Positions 31,140 through 39,001 of a stretch of DNA of 46,813 nucleotides are shown here, in pieces. The number at the start of each line of letters is the position of its first letter. Within the stretch, counting starts at the first letter, position 1. Source of the stretch: JAPUDQ01 sp049291395 (GTDB lineage Bacteria; Patescibacteriota; Saccharimonadia; Saccharimonadales; Saccharimonadaceae); assembly GCA_049291395.1 (NCBI GenBank), contig JBATPJ010000048.1, positions 1 through 46,813 of the forward strand, written 5' to 3'. The translations under genes and the position numbers were made by a program. The notes under the pieces were generated by a model. That model saw only the letters and a program-made list of their open reading frames with translations, had not been told where the DNA came from and searched no databases.

Positions 31140-31796
31140 CTCGTTACCTTCTCCTTTCTTCTCGTCTGCGTCTTTTACAGAGGTAGTTTTCACTTCATCA
31201 GACTTTGCAGCTTTCTTTGGCTTGCCCTGCTGGCTCAACCACTGGTCACGCGGGACGAGGCTACGAAGCGCTTCGATGGTTGCATAGGCGATGTTGACCT
31301 TGTTGCTACTGCCGAGTGATTTGCTGAGGAGGTCGCTGATACCCGAGACACCGATAATGTTTCGGACGACACCGCCGGCGATGACACCGGTACCAGATGA
31401 AGCTGGCTTGAGCAGCACACGAGCACCGCTCAGTTTGATCTCAACATCGTGAGGGATCGTACCGTTTTTGATCGGGACGTGGATAAGGTGCTTTTTGGCA
31501 ACGTCGGTCGCTTTTTGGACGGCGACCTGGACATCTGCGCCCTTGCTGACACCGACACCAACTTTACCTTTTTTGTCACCGACGACGACGAGAGCTTTGA
31601 AGCGGAAGCGGCGGCCACCTTTGACCACACGTGCCACGCGGTCGATACCGATCACGATCTCTTCAAACTGCTTCTCTTCGCGTGGGGCGTTACTGGTGCG
31701 GTCATTGCGACGTCCGCCACCACCGCGGCGATCTTGACCACCACCCTGGCGTCCACCGGGACGGTTGTTTTGTGGGGCATTTGTAGGTTCGGCCAT
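31137..31796 (-). CDS. rpsE: 30S ribosomal protein S5
   Basis: 219 aa (E. coli 167). The core is residues 42-190: EEIVIGIDRVARVVKGGRRF, then KGKVGVGVSKGADVQVAVQK and GTGVIAGGVVRNIIGVSGI. The first 40 residues (Gly/Arg/Asn rich, GGGQDRRGGGGRR) and the Lys/Glu-rich last 25 are extra. S5 takes part in decoding accuracy. It is placed after rplR with a two-base gap. Confidence 0.96.
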   Translation of the reverse strand: MAEPTNAPQNNRPGGRQGGGQDRRGGGGRRNDRTSNAPREEKQFEEIVIGIDRVARVVKGGRRFRFKALVVVGDKKGKVGVGVSKGADVQVAVQKATDVAKKHLIHVPIKNGTIPHDVEIKLSGARVLLKPASSGTGVIAGGVVRNIIGVSGISDLLSKSLGSSNKVNIAYATIEALRSLVPRDQWLSQQGKPKKAAKSDEVKTTSVKDADEKKGEGNE

Positions 31797-31798
31797 GA

Positions 31799-32155
31799 CT
31801 AAAACTCCAATCCTTCGTTACGCGCTGCGTCAGCTAGTGCTTTGAGGCGACCAGCGTAGCGACGACCATTGCGGTCAAATACAGCGGCGGTAATGTTCTT
31901 CTTCTTGGCGCTTTTTGCGATCTCAGAGCCGATCGCAGCAGCTTTTTCGCTCATCGTACCTTTGAGAGACTTCTTGCCGACTGTAGTTGCGGCAGCAAGT
32001 GTCACACCGGCGACGTCGTCGATCAGCTGAGCTGAGATGTGCAGGTTGCTCACCGTCACTGTCAAGCGAGGTCGCACAGCAGTACCTGAAACTTTCGCGC
32101 GGACGCGATCTTTGCGCAGGCTACGGCTGAGTAATTTTTTGGCTAAATGTTTCAT
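31799..32155 (-). CDS. rplR: 50S ribosomal protein L18
   Basis: 118 aa (E. coli 117). DRVRAKVSGTAVRPRLTVTV near 17-36, SNLHISAQLIDDVAGVTLAA and the C-terminal FDRNGRRYAGRLKALADAAR are diagnostic. It binds 5S rRNA with L5. Three bases after rplF. Confidence 0.95.
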   Translation of the reverse strand: MKHLAKKLLSRSLRKDRVRAKVSGTAVRPRLTVTVSNLHISAQLIDDVAGVTLAAATTVGKKSLKGTMSEKAAAIGSEIAKSAKKKNITAAVFDRNGRRYAGRLKALADAARNEGLEF

Positions 32156-32158
32156 ATA

Positions 32159-32692
32159 CTATTTACCCGTCTTTCCCGCTTTGCGGCGAATCGTTTCATC
32201 TGCGTACTTGATACCCTTGCCCTTGTATGGCTCAGGTTTCTTGAGGCTGCGGATCTCAGCAGCGGCTTGACCAACGCTTTGTTTGTCGATGCCACTGACC
32301 GTAATCTCCATCTTGTTGGTAGTGATCTGAACACCGGCAGGTGCTTTGTATTTGACCGGATGACTAAAGCCAAGGCTCATCTCCAGGTCGGCACCTGCCA
32401 TGTTGACACGAAAACCGACACCGTTGACTTCGAGTTTTTTCTCAAAACCTTTGGTCACGCCTGTCACCATATTGTTAATAAGTGCGCGCATCAGACCGTG
32501 CTGAGAACGAGCTGGTTTGCTGTCATCGCGGCGCGTGACAGTCAGTGTTCCATCCTCGACTTTGACGGTGACATCTGGCGTGATGAACTGTGTCAGTGTG
32601 CCTTTGGGGCCCACAACAGTGACATTGCCAGAGTCGACCGTGATTGTCACACCGGACGGAATCTGGATTGGTAGTTTTCCGATTCGACTCAT
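32159..32692 (-). CDS. rplF: 50S ribosomal protein L6
   Basis: 177 aa, the same length as E. coli L6. MSRIGKLPIQIPSGVTITVD, GPKGTLTQFI and the C-terminal KPEPYKGKGIKYADETIRRK are diagnostic. It lies near the factor-binding site of the 50S subunit. Fourteen bases after rpsH. Confidence 0.97.
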   Translation of the reverse strand: MSRIGKLPIQIPSGVTITVDSGNVTVVGPKGTLTQFITPDVTVKVEDGTLTVTRRDDSKPARSQHGLMRALINNMVTGVTKGFEKKLEVNGVGFRVNMAGADLEMSLGFSHPVKYKAPAGVQITTNKMEITVSGIDKQSVGQAAAEIRSLKKPEPYKGKGIKYADETIRRKAGKTGK

Positions 32693-32706
32693 AACTTATC
32701 CTTTCT

Positions 32707-33108
32707 TTAATATACCGTACAAATTAACTCACCACCGAGGCCGCTTTTGCGGGCTTCGCGGTCGGTCAGGATGCCTTTGCTCGTGCTGACCAGGAGAACG
32801 CCGCGACCGCTTTTGACGCGGGGGATTTCTTTGGCAGCTGCATAGACTCGGCGACCTGGCGTACTGACACGCTGGATCTCGTTGATGCGGGGGCTGGTAC
32901 CTGGCTCACTGATGGTGATGACCAGAGTGTCGCGTGGAGTACCTTTTTCGACAGTGACGGCACTGAGGTACTGAGCTTTTTTGAGCTCGTTTGCGACACT
33001 TAACTTCACTTTGCTACTTGGCAGACGAATCTCGGTCTTGCCGGCAGCGATTGCGTTGCGCAGACGGGTCAGCATGTCTGCTATTGGGTCGGTTGAAAGT
33101 AATGCCAT
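32707..33108 (-). CDS. rpsH: 30S ribosomal protein S8
   Basis: 133 aa (E. coli 130). DPIADMLTRLRNAIAAGKTE at 7-26 and the C-terminal GRGVLLVSTSKGILTDREAR with GGELICTVY are diagnostic. In E. coli S8 represses the spc operon; whether that holds here is not visible. One base from rpsN. Confidence 0.97.
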   Translation of the reverse strand: MALLSTDPIADMLTRLRNAIAAGKTEIRLPSSKVKLSVANELKKAQYLSAVTVEKGTPRDTLVITISEPGTSPRINEIQRVSTPGRRVYAAAKEIPRVKSGRGVLLVSTSKGILTDREARKSGLGGELICTVY

Positions 33109-33109
33109 A

Positions 33110-33379
33110 TTACCAACTCGCTTTCGTTACACCAGGGATCTCTCCCTTGCTTGCTCTTTCACGGAACTCGATACGGCTGAGGCCAAAACGGCGCATGTAG
33201 GCGTGTGGGCGGCCGGTCGTGCTACAGCGGTTTTTCCAGCGAGTGACACTGGCGTTACGCGGCAAGATCTGAAGACCTTCGGTGTCTCCGGCAGCTTTGA
33301 GCTCGGCGCGTTTGGCGGCGTATTGTTGGATCATTTTCTGACGCTTGAGGTCGCGTGCAATCATAGATTTCTTCGCCAT
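33110..33379 (-). CDS. rpsN: 30S ribosomal protein S14, zinc-independent form
   Basis: 89 aa (E. coli 101; zinc form 61). MAKKSMIARDLKRQKMIQQY and RNRCSTTGRPH-like KNRCSTTGRPHAYMRRFGLS identify it, with the C-terminal FRERASKGEIPGVTKASW. The CxxC pairs of the zinc form are absent. It overlaps the rplE stop by one base. Confidence 0.96.
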   Translation of the reverse strand: MAKKSMIARDLKRQKMIQQYAAKRAELKAAGDTEGLQILPRNASVTRWKNRCSTTGRPHAYMRRFGLSRIEFRERASKGEIPGVTKASW

Positions 33380-33975
33380 TACTTCGCTCCTTTCTCGGTA
33401 GTCTTTTCAAATGGCATGCCGAATTTTTCGAGTAGCGCACGACTGTTTGCGGCGTTACTTGGTTTGATAACAAAGGTGATCTGGAGGCCGTGCAACGTCT
33501 GGGTGTCTTCGAAACTAAGCTCTGGGAAGATTGATTGCTCAACCAAACCGAGGTTGTAGTTGCCTTTTTTGTCAAAGCCCTTCGCGCCGACGCCGTGGAA
33601 ATCACGGACACGAGGCAGAGCGATGTTGACCAAGCGGTCGAGGAACTCATACATGTGCGTACCGCGAAGTGTCACGCTGACGCCGACACGGTTGAGCCCA
33701 GCTCGGACTTTGAAGGTAGCGATCGATTTCTTCGCCATACGATCAACTGGCTGTTGGCCGGTGATCTTGCGAAGAGTCGTCACGACCATCTCGTGATGGC
33801 GTTTGTCATCTTTGTGCTTGCCGATACCGACGCTGACGACGATCTTTTCCAGCTTTGGTACCTGGCTGACGTTTACGAGCTCGAGCTCGGTTTGCAATTC
33901 CTTGACGTATTTCTCTTTGTAGAGTGCTTTGAGACGAGGAAGTGCGGGTGACGTTGCTTTCGATTTGGTAGCCAT
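33379..33975 (-). CDS. rplE: 50S ribosomal protein L5
   Basis: 198 aa (E. coli 179). ATG 33975 is chosen: the frame stays open to 34131 but that part is a shadow of rplX. Diagnostic parts are VSQVPKLEKIVVSVGIGKHK, ITGQQPVDRMAKKSIATFKV, and DFHGVGAKGFDKKGNYNLGL. A short basic N terminus (ATKSKATSPALPRL) is extra. It binds 5S rRNA and contacts S13. Confidence 0.96.
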   Translation of the reverse strand: MATKSKATSPALPRLKALYKEKYVKELQTELELVNVSQVPKLEKIVVSVGIGKHKDDKRHHEMVVTTLRKITGQQPVDRMAKKSIATFKVRAGLNRVGVSVTLRGTHMYEFLDRLVNIALPRVRDFHGVGAKGFDKKGNYNLGLVEQSIFPELSFEDTQTLHGLQITFVIKPSNAANSRALLEKFGMPFEKTTEKGAK

Positions 33976-33976
33976 A

Positions 33977-34324
33977 TTACGCCTCCTTTCCTGTCTTCTT
34001 AGCGATACGGACTTTTGTGCCTGATTTGTCGGTCTTGTAAGTGACGCGGCTAGTGACGGTCTTCTTGTCATCAATGACGAGAGCGACTTTACCTGCTGCA
34101 AGCCCGACGTGGATTTCTTTGGTCGTGCCACGTGGGTTCACCTGGCTTGGCTTCACTTTGCGCTTGACGACACCGATACCATCGACGAAGACTTCTTGGT
34201 CTTTGGCACTAGTGCGGACGACGAGGCCAGTTTTGCCTTTGTGCGCTCCGGCGATAACTTTTACGGTGTCACCTTTGTGGATCCGCAGTTTACCCTTGTT
34301 TGCTACGTGTTGTTTGCTTCTCAT
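33977..34324 (-). CDS. rplX: 50S ribosomal protein L24
   Basis: 115 aa (E. coli 104). ATG 34324 is used, with GGAGG nine bases upstream inside the end of rplN; the longer frame begins at a TTG with no support. KOW motif IHKGDTVKVIAGAHKGKTGL at about 14-33; KRKVKPSQVNPRGTTKEIHV further on. L24 starts 50S assembly. Confidence 0.95.
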   Translation of the reverse strand: MRSKQHVANKGKLRIHKGDTVKVIAGAHKGKTGLVVRTSAKDQEVFVDGIGVVKRKVKPSQVNPRGTTKEIHVGLAAGKVALVIDDKKTVTSRVTYKTDKSGTKVRIAKKTGKEA

Positions 34325-34325
34325 C

Positions 34326-34694
34326 TTATAGTACCTCCGGCGCAAGGCTGATAATCTTCATGTAGCCCATGTCGCGAAGTTCGCGAGGGACTGGCCCGAA
34401 GACACGAGTTGCTCGTGGGTTTTTGTCATCAGCGATGATGACGGCGGCATTTTCGTCGAAACAAATCGTGCTACCATCTTTGCGCTTGATCTTGTTGGTC
34501 GTGCGAACGACGACGGCTTTGACGACGCTTTTGCGTTTGACGGTACCCGTTGGGCTCGCCTCTTTCACACTCGCGACGATGATGTCACCGACATGTGCAT
34601 ATCGGCGGCGTGTGCCACCGAGAACACGGATGCAGAGCAGGCTCTTGGCACCACTGTTGTCAGCGACTTTCAGCCGAGATTCTTGTTGAATCAT
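34326..34694 (-). CDS. rplN: 50S ribosomal protein L14
   Basis: 122 aa (E. coli 123). MIQQESRLKVADNSGAKSLL, RRYAHVGDIIVASVKEASP and the C-terminal RELRDMGYMKIISLAPEVL are diagnostic. The ATG overlaps the rpsQ stop as ATGA. Confidence 0.98.
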   Translation of the reverse strand: MIQQESRLKVADNSGAKSLLCIRVLGGTRRRYAHVGDIIVASVKEASPTGTVKRKSVVKAVVVRTTNKIKRKDGSTICFDENAAVIIADDKNPRATRVFGPVPRELRDMGYMKIISLAPEVL

Positions 34695-35008
34695 GCTGAC
34701 ACCTCTTTCTCTGTAGCAACAGCTTTCTTTGCTACAACTTCTTCTTCGTCTTTCAGTTCGACGAGACCATGGCCTGATTCGACAATTCGCTCAAGCTTCC
34801 ATGTCTTGGTCTTGCTGTATGGTCGTGACTCACTGACTTCGACACGGTCACCGATATGAGCTTCGTTCTTCTCATCATGTGCGGTGTATTTGCGGCTGAC
34901 GGTATACTGCTTGCCGTAAATTGGGTGCGTCTGCCGAGATGTCACCGTGATGACAATTGTCTTGTCCTGGACATCAGAGGTCACAATACCAGTAATTTTC
35001 TTAGGCAT
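34691..35008 (-). CDS. rpsQ: 30S ribosomal protein S17
   Basis: 105 aa (E. coli 84). ATG 35008 is chosen because AAAGGAGT precedes it by six bases; it lies eight bases inside the end of rpmC. KKITGIVTSDVQDKTIVITV starts the core and HIGDRVEVSESRPYSKTKTW ends it. About 25 acidic/Ala-Lys residues at the C terminus are extra. Confidence 0.95.
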   Translation of the reverse strand: MPKKITGIVTSDVQDKTIVITVTSRQTHPIYGKQYTVSRKYTAHDEKNEAHIGDRVEVSESRPYSKTKTWKLERIVESGHGLVELKDEEEVVAKKAVATEKEVSA

Positions 35009-35219
35009 TTTTTGACTCCTTTCCTTTACGTTCAGCATTGATAGCGGTCAGTGTGCGGGCTATGTCACGGCGTGTCGTGCGGACAACACCGGAGTTCGGC
35101 AATTCGTTGGCGGCGAGGCTGCGTTTGTGGTCGTTTAGATCCTGGCGCAATCCAGCGAGCTTTGTCTGCAACTCAGCCTGAGTGCTGACGACAACGGCTT
35201 CTTTTTTCTTCACAGCCAT
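35001..35219 (-). CDS. rpmC: 50S ribosomal protein L29
   Basis: 72 aa (E. coli 63). The two-helix hairpin with LQTKLAGLRQDLNDHKRSLA and VVRTTRRDIARTLTAINAER fits L29; the first 12 residues are an added basic N terminus. It lies beside the peptide exit tunnel and is part of the trigger-factor site. Confidence 0.93.
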   Translation of the reverse strand: MAVKKKEAVVVSTQAELQTKLAGLRQDLNDHKRSLAANELPNSGVVRTTRRDIARTLTAINAERKGKESKNA

Positions 35220-35221
35220 GA

Positions 35222-35635
35222 TTAGAACTCCTCTCGAGCGACAAAGCGCGTTTTGACTGGCAATTTGTGGCTCGCAAGACGAAGTGCTTCGCGGGCAGTA
35301 GCCTCGTCGACGCCTTTCATCTCAAACAGGACGGTACCGGTCTTCACCTTGGCGACGAAGAACTCAGGGTTACCTTTGCCACTACCCATCTTGACGTCTT
35401 GTGGCTTGCGAGTTACAGGGGTGTGAGGGAAGATACGGATCCAGATCTTACCACCACGCTTGATATAGCGGGTCATCGCCTGGCGAGCAGACTCGATCTG
35501 GCGCGAAGTAATGCGTTCGTTGGTCAGGCTCTGCAACCCATAGTCGCCGAAAGCGACGTAGTTACAAGCCGTGGCAACGCCGCCGTTCTTGCCTTTGCGT
35601 ACCTTGCGGTACTTAGTTTTCTTTGGCAGTAACAT
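35222..35635 (-). CDS. rplP: 50S ribosomal protein L16
   Basis: 137 aa (E. coli 136). MLLPKKTKYRKVRKGKNGGV, ITSRQIESARQAMTRYIKRG and RKPQDVKMGSGKGNPEFFVA are diagnostic. The ATG shares one base with the rpsC stop. Confidence 0.97.
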   Translation of the reverse strand: MLLPKKTKYRKVRKGKNGGVATACNYVAFGDYGLQSLTNERITSRQIESARQAMTRYIKRGGKIWIRIFPHTPVTRKPQDVKMGSGKGNPEFFVAKVKTGTVLFEMKGVDEATAREALRLASHKLPVKTRFVAREEF

Positions 35636-36273
35636 TAGCGGTCACTCCTTTCGCCCTTGTAGATCCAAACCTTCACGCCGATGATACCAGCACCCGGCTG
35701 CATAGCGCGGGCACAGTGGTAGTCGACGTCAGCGCGCAATGTGTGTAGTGGGACTGAGCCCAGGATAATCTTTTCGCGGCGGCTCATCTCAGCACCGTTC
35801 AAACGACCGGCGACCTCGATACGAATACCTTTGGCACCAGCGTTCATCGTGTTTTGTGCCGACATCTTGGTGGCGCGGCGGAAATTGATACGGCGCTCCA
35901 GCTGACGAGCGATGTTCTCGGCAACGATCTTGGCAGCCAGCTCAGGGCGCTTGACTTCTTCGATGTTGACACGAACCGTCGTCTGCATGATCTTTTCGAT
36001 CTCGTTTTTGAGCTCAGCGACACCAGCACCACCACGGCCGATGACAACACCAGCTTTGGCAGTGTGGATCGTGACGGTTGTCATGTTGGCACTTCGCTCG
36101 ATGTCGATCGCGTTGATGACAGCACGAGTCTCAAATTTCTTTTCGATGGCTTTGCGGACTTTGATGTCTTGTAGCAGCCAGGTAGCGAAATCGCGTTTGC
36201 CAGTAAACCATTTACTACGCCAGTTCTTGCTGACCTGGAGTCGCATCGAAATAGGATTAACTTTCTGTCCCAT
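35635..36273 (-). CDS. rpsC: 30S ribosomal protein S3
   Basis: 212 aa (E. coli 233). MGQKVNPISMRLQVSKNWRS at the start, the KH motif VVIGRGGAGVAELKNEI near 74-90 and AKGIRIEVAGRLNGAEMSRR further on. The C-terminal tail is shorter than in E. coli. It forms the mRNA entry site. The ATG overlaps the rplV stop by one base. Confidence 0.97.
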   Translation of the reverse strand: MGQKVNPISMRLQVSKNWRSKWFTGKRDFATWLLQDIKVRKAIEKKFETRAVINAIDIERSANMTTVTIHTAKAGVVIGRGGAGVAELKNEIEKIMQTTVRVNIEEVKRPELAAKIVAENIARQLERRINFRRATKMSAQNTMNAGAKGIRIEVAGRLNGAEMSRREKIILGSVPLHTLRADVDYHCARAMQPGAGIIGVKVWIYKGERSDR

Positions 36274-36665
36274 TACTTGGTCTCCTTCTCAGCAGCCTTT
36301 TTCGGTGCTGACTTAATCTTCTTCTCACCACTCACTACGACAGTGATATGGCTTGATTTCTTCTGGTATGGTTTGGCGCGACCCATCGCACCGGCGCGGA
36401 AGCGCTTGAGGCGCGTACCGGCAGTAACCGTGATGGCGTGGATGGTCAGGCTTTTTTCGTCGATACCGTCGTTGTTGAGCGCGTTTGCTTTGGCGCTGGC
36501 GACAACTTTCGCGACGGCTTTCGCAGCACGGCGAGGTGTGTGTTCGAGGATGACGAGCGCATCAGCGACCGTACGGCCACGAACCAGGCTTGCCACTTCA
36601 CCAGCTTTACGAGGTGTCTGGTCGACACCGCGAGCGACAGCGGTAGTAGTCAGGATATCAGCCAT
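36273..36665 (-). CDS. rplV: 50S ribosomal protein L22
   Basis: 130 aa (E. coli 110). RGVDQTPRKAGEVASLVRGR near 12-31, ALNNDGIDEKSLTIHAITV, and the exit-tunnel loop TRLKRFRAGAMGRAKPYQKK are diagnostic. A Lys-rich tail is extra. One-base overlap with the rpsS stop. Confidence 0.96.
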   Translation of the reverse strand: MADILTTTAVARGVDQTPRKAGEVASLVRGRTVADALVILEHTPRRAAKAVAKVVASAKANALNNDGIDEKSLTIHAITVTAGTRLKRFRAGAMGRAKPYQKKSSHITVVVSGEKKIKSAPKKAAEKETK

Positions 36666-36931
36666 TATTTCTTCTCCTTACCACCGTGCTTACGGAACTT
36701 GCGGGTTGGGCTAAACTCACCGAGTTTGTGACCAACCATGTTTTCACTGACATATACCGGCACGTGGACGCGACCGTTGTGAACAGCGATCGTGCGACCA
36801 ACCATCTCTGGCGTAATCGTGCTAGCGCGAGCCCATGTCTTGATGACAGCTCGGTCGTCCGGTCCAAGAGCGGCAACTTTTTTCGCCAGCTTGAAGTCGA
36901 CGAATGGACCTTTTTTGAGTGATCTACTCAT
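36665..36931 (-). CDS. rpsS: 30S ribosomal protein S19
   Basis: 88 aa (E. coli 92). MSRSLKKGPFVDFKLAKKVA, RASTITPEMVGRTIAVHNGR and MVGHKLGEFSPTRKFRKHGG are diagnostic. It sits in the 30S head beside S13. Three bases after rplB. Confidence 0.98.
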   Translation of the reverse strand: MSRSLKKGPFVDFKLAKKVAALGPDDRAVIKTWARASTITPEMVGRTIAVHNGRVHVPVYVSENMVGHKLGEFSPTRKFRKHGGKEKK

Positions 36932-36934
36932 ATC

Positions 36935-37774
36935 CTACCTCTTCCTCTTCGCGTCATGGCGAGTCTTAACGATATCTTTGTCGGTTGATTTGCGGCGGCG
37001 GGTACGGTAGCCAAGTGTCAGCTGACCCCATGGCGTGCGTGGTGCTTTACCAGTACCGTGACGTCCACCGTCACCACCACCGTGAGGGTGATCAACGGCG
37101 TTTTGCACGACACCACGTACCGTTGGGCGGATACCCATGCGGCGTTTGCGGCCTGCAGAACCGATCTTGACGTTCTGGTGCTGTTCGTTGCCGACGACAC
37201 CGAGACTAGCCATACATTCGAGGCGGAAACGACGGACTTCACCAGATGGCATGCGGACCTGGGCGTATTCGCCCTCTTTGGCCATTAGCTGAGCCTTCGT
37301 ACCAGCGGCGCGGACCATTTGGCCTCCTTTGCCTGGCTGGATTTCGATCGCGTAGATCTGTGCACCGACCGGGATGTTTGCGAGTGGCAAGCGGTTGCCG
37401 TTTTCGACAGCGACCGTCGCGCCACTTTCGATCGTCGTACCGACTTTCATGTCACGAGCGGCCAGGATGTAGTGGTACAGGCCGTGCTGGTCGCGAATAC
37501 GAGCGATGCGGGCACTACGGTTTGGGTCATACTCGATGTGCTCGACGACCGCGCTGATGCCAGCTGCAAGCTGGTGGTTCATCAGGCGATACATCTGCTT
37601 GACACCGCCACCTTTGTGACGAGTCGTGATGCGGCCTTGGTTGTTGCGGCCAGCAGTAATCTTCTTGATCTTAACCAAACTTTTAAGTGGTTTTTTCGTC
37701 GTGATGTCAGAGAAGTCCTGGCTGGTCATGCCACGACGACCGTTGGTCGTCGGGTTGTATGCTTTAATAGCCAT
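36935..37774 (-). CDS. rplB: 50S ribosomal protein L2
   Basis: 279 aa (E. coli 273). AIKAYNPTTNGRRGMTSQDF, GRNNQGRITTRHKGGG near 42-57 and the peptidyl-transferase loop NAVDHPHGGGDGGRHGTGKA are diagnostic. Its ATG overlaps by one base the stop of the 87-aa gene, so translation is coupled to that foreign frame rather than to rplW. Confidence 0.98.
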   Translation of the reverse strand: MAIKAYNPTTNGRRGMTSQDFSDITTKKPLKSLVKIKKITAGRNNQGRITTRHKGGGVKQMYRLMNHQLAAGISAVVEHIEYDPNRSARIARIRDQHGLYHYILAARDMKVGTTIESGATVAVENGNRLPLANIPVGAQIYAIEIQPGKGGQMVRAAGTKAQLMAKEGEYAQVRMPSGEVRRFRLECMASLGVVGNEQHQNVKIGSAGRKRRMGIRPTVRGVVQNAVDHPHGGGDGGRHGTGKAPRTPWGQLTLGYRTRRRKSTDKDIVKTRHDAKRKR

Positions 37775-38037
37775 TATGCAGCACCCCTTTCTATGCTGTT
37801 GCGTACGGATTGCTCTCGCCGATACGCTAACTCAAGTAGTGCATCTCGTTCTTCAGATGTTAAATGTGGAGTACTTGCTTCATCTGCAATTTTTGCAGCA
37901 ATTTGCATAATCATAACCTCATCATTAAATGCCCATAGCAAGCTAGTCCACTCACGTGACATAATCCTTGTGATATTCTCTGCGAGAAGAGCCTGTCGGT
38001 CCGAATGACGTTGTTCAAGTATGGCAATTTCAGACAT
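37774..38037 (-). CDS. Unknown 87-aa protein embedded between rplW and rplB
   Basis: Begins MSEIAILEQRHSDRQALLAE and is largely helical (HLTSEERDALLELAYRREQS near the C terminus). No TM segment, no Cys, acidic-to-neutral, unlike ribosomal proteins. It joins rplW and rplB with TAATG one-base overlaps on both sides, so it must be translated with them. The DNA is visibly richer in A+T than the ribosomal genes around it. No known S10 operon has a standard gene here. It may be a regulator, a chaperone or a lineage-specific ribosome factor; this is inference from place only. Confidence 0.75.
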   Translation of the reverse strand: MSEIAILEQRHSDRQALLAENITRIMSREWTSLLWAFNDEVMIMQIAAKIADEASTPHLTSEERDALLELAYRREQSVRNSIERGAA

Positions 38038-38339
38038 TATTTCTTCTCCTCTTCTTCTTTGAAAAGCTCAATCGAGCCTTCTTTCAGCGTGACATAGGCT
38101 TTCTTGCTGTCTGAACGAGCGGCCAGTCCAGGGTTGGCGCGTTTGCCGCGAGAAGCACGGACAACCTTGCCGTTTTGGACAACTGAGCGAACATCTTTAA
38201 CCTTGACGCCAGGATACTGAGCTTCAACTGCGGTGATGATAGCAGCTTTGTTCGCAACCATCGGTACAGTGAAGACATAGGTGCCTTTGAGGCTCTCGGC
38301 GTAGGCTTTCTCAGTCATGCGGGGGATAAGAGTTATCAT
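38037..38339 (-). CDS. rplW: 50S ribosomal protein L23
   Basis: 100 aa, as in E. coli. LIPRMTEKAYAESLKGTYVF at 4-23, ANKAAIITAVEAQYPGVKV and the RGKRANPGLAARSDSKKAYV loop fit L23. It is the exit-tunnel docking site for trigger factor and SRP. Four-base overlap with rplD. Confidence 0.95.
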   Translation of the reverse strand: MITLIPRMTEKAYAESLKGTYVFTVPMVANKAAIITAVEAQYPGVKVKDVRSVVQNGKVVRASRGKRANPGLAARSDSKKAYVTLKEGSIELFKEEEEKK

Positions 38340-39001
38340 TTGCTCGTCTCCTTTGCAGTTGTGGCGCGAACCTTAGGCGCTGGGGCTTCGGCCTTGGCGG
38401 CAGGAGCGAGCCAGGATTCGACAGATTTGAGAGCGGCTGGTGTCATGACGATGATATCGGCGTTTAGGATGTGGTACACACTGAGGTAGACACCGCGGAT
38501 CAGCTCAACGCTGGCGATGTTTTTGGTTGCGCGGAGCATCTCGGGTGATTTCTCGTCGACGACGAGGAGCACGCGGCGCTTGTTAGCGAGTTTTTGCTTC
38601 GCGAGGAAATCCGCGATCTCGCGGGTCTTGCCAGTCGTACTGATGTCGGTAATGACAATCTTCTTGGCTTTGTTCGCCAGGCTCAGAGCTTGGCGAAGCG
38701 CGACACGCTTGCTACCGGTTGCAATCTTCTTAGTGAAGTTTTCGTGACCAGTTGGACCGAAGACGATACCACCGCCACGCCAGATCGGGTTGCGCGAGCT
38801 ACCGAAACGAGCGCGTCCGGTACCTTTTTGCTTCCATGGTTTCTTACCACCGCCGCGGACATCGCCGCGTTCTTTGGTCTTGGCGTGCGCGTTGCGGCTA
38901 CCGGCGAGGTAGCTATCGTAGGCGAGCTTGAGCAGCTCGTGGTTGGTGACGTCGACATCGAAGATGCCTTTGTCCAGTTTCGGAGATGTTGATTCGGCCA
39001 T
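38336..39001 (-). CDS. rplD: 50S ribosomal protein L4
   Basis: 221 aa (E. coli 201). The tunnel loop GGGKKPWKQKGTGRARFGSS with NPIWRGGGIVFGP is diagnostic. The C terminus has an extra Ala/Lys stretch. E. coli L4 represses its own operon; the leader upstream of rplC here has a different fold. One-base overlap with rplC. Confidence 0.96.
   Translation of the reverse strand: MAESTSPKLDKGIFDVDVTNHELLKLAYDSYLAGSRNAHAKTKERGDVRGGGKKPWKQKGTGRARFGSSRNPIWRGGGIVFGPTGHENFTKKIATGSKRVALRQALSLANKAKKIVITDISTTGKTREIADFLAKQKLANKRRVLLVVDEKSPEMLRATKNIASVELIRGVYLSVYHILNADIIVMTPAALKSVESWLAPAAKAEAPAPKVRATTAKETSK

Noticed and set aside
33976..34131. Upstream extension of rplE by 52 codons
   Set aside because: It lies in the antiphase of rplX and has no ribosome site; ATG 33975 gives the normal L5 N terminus.
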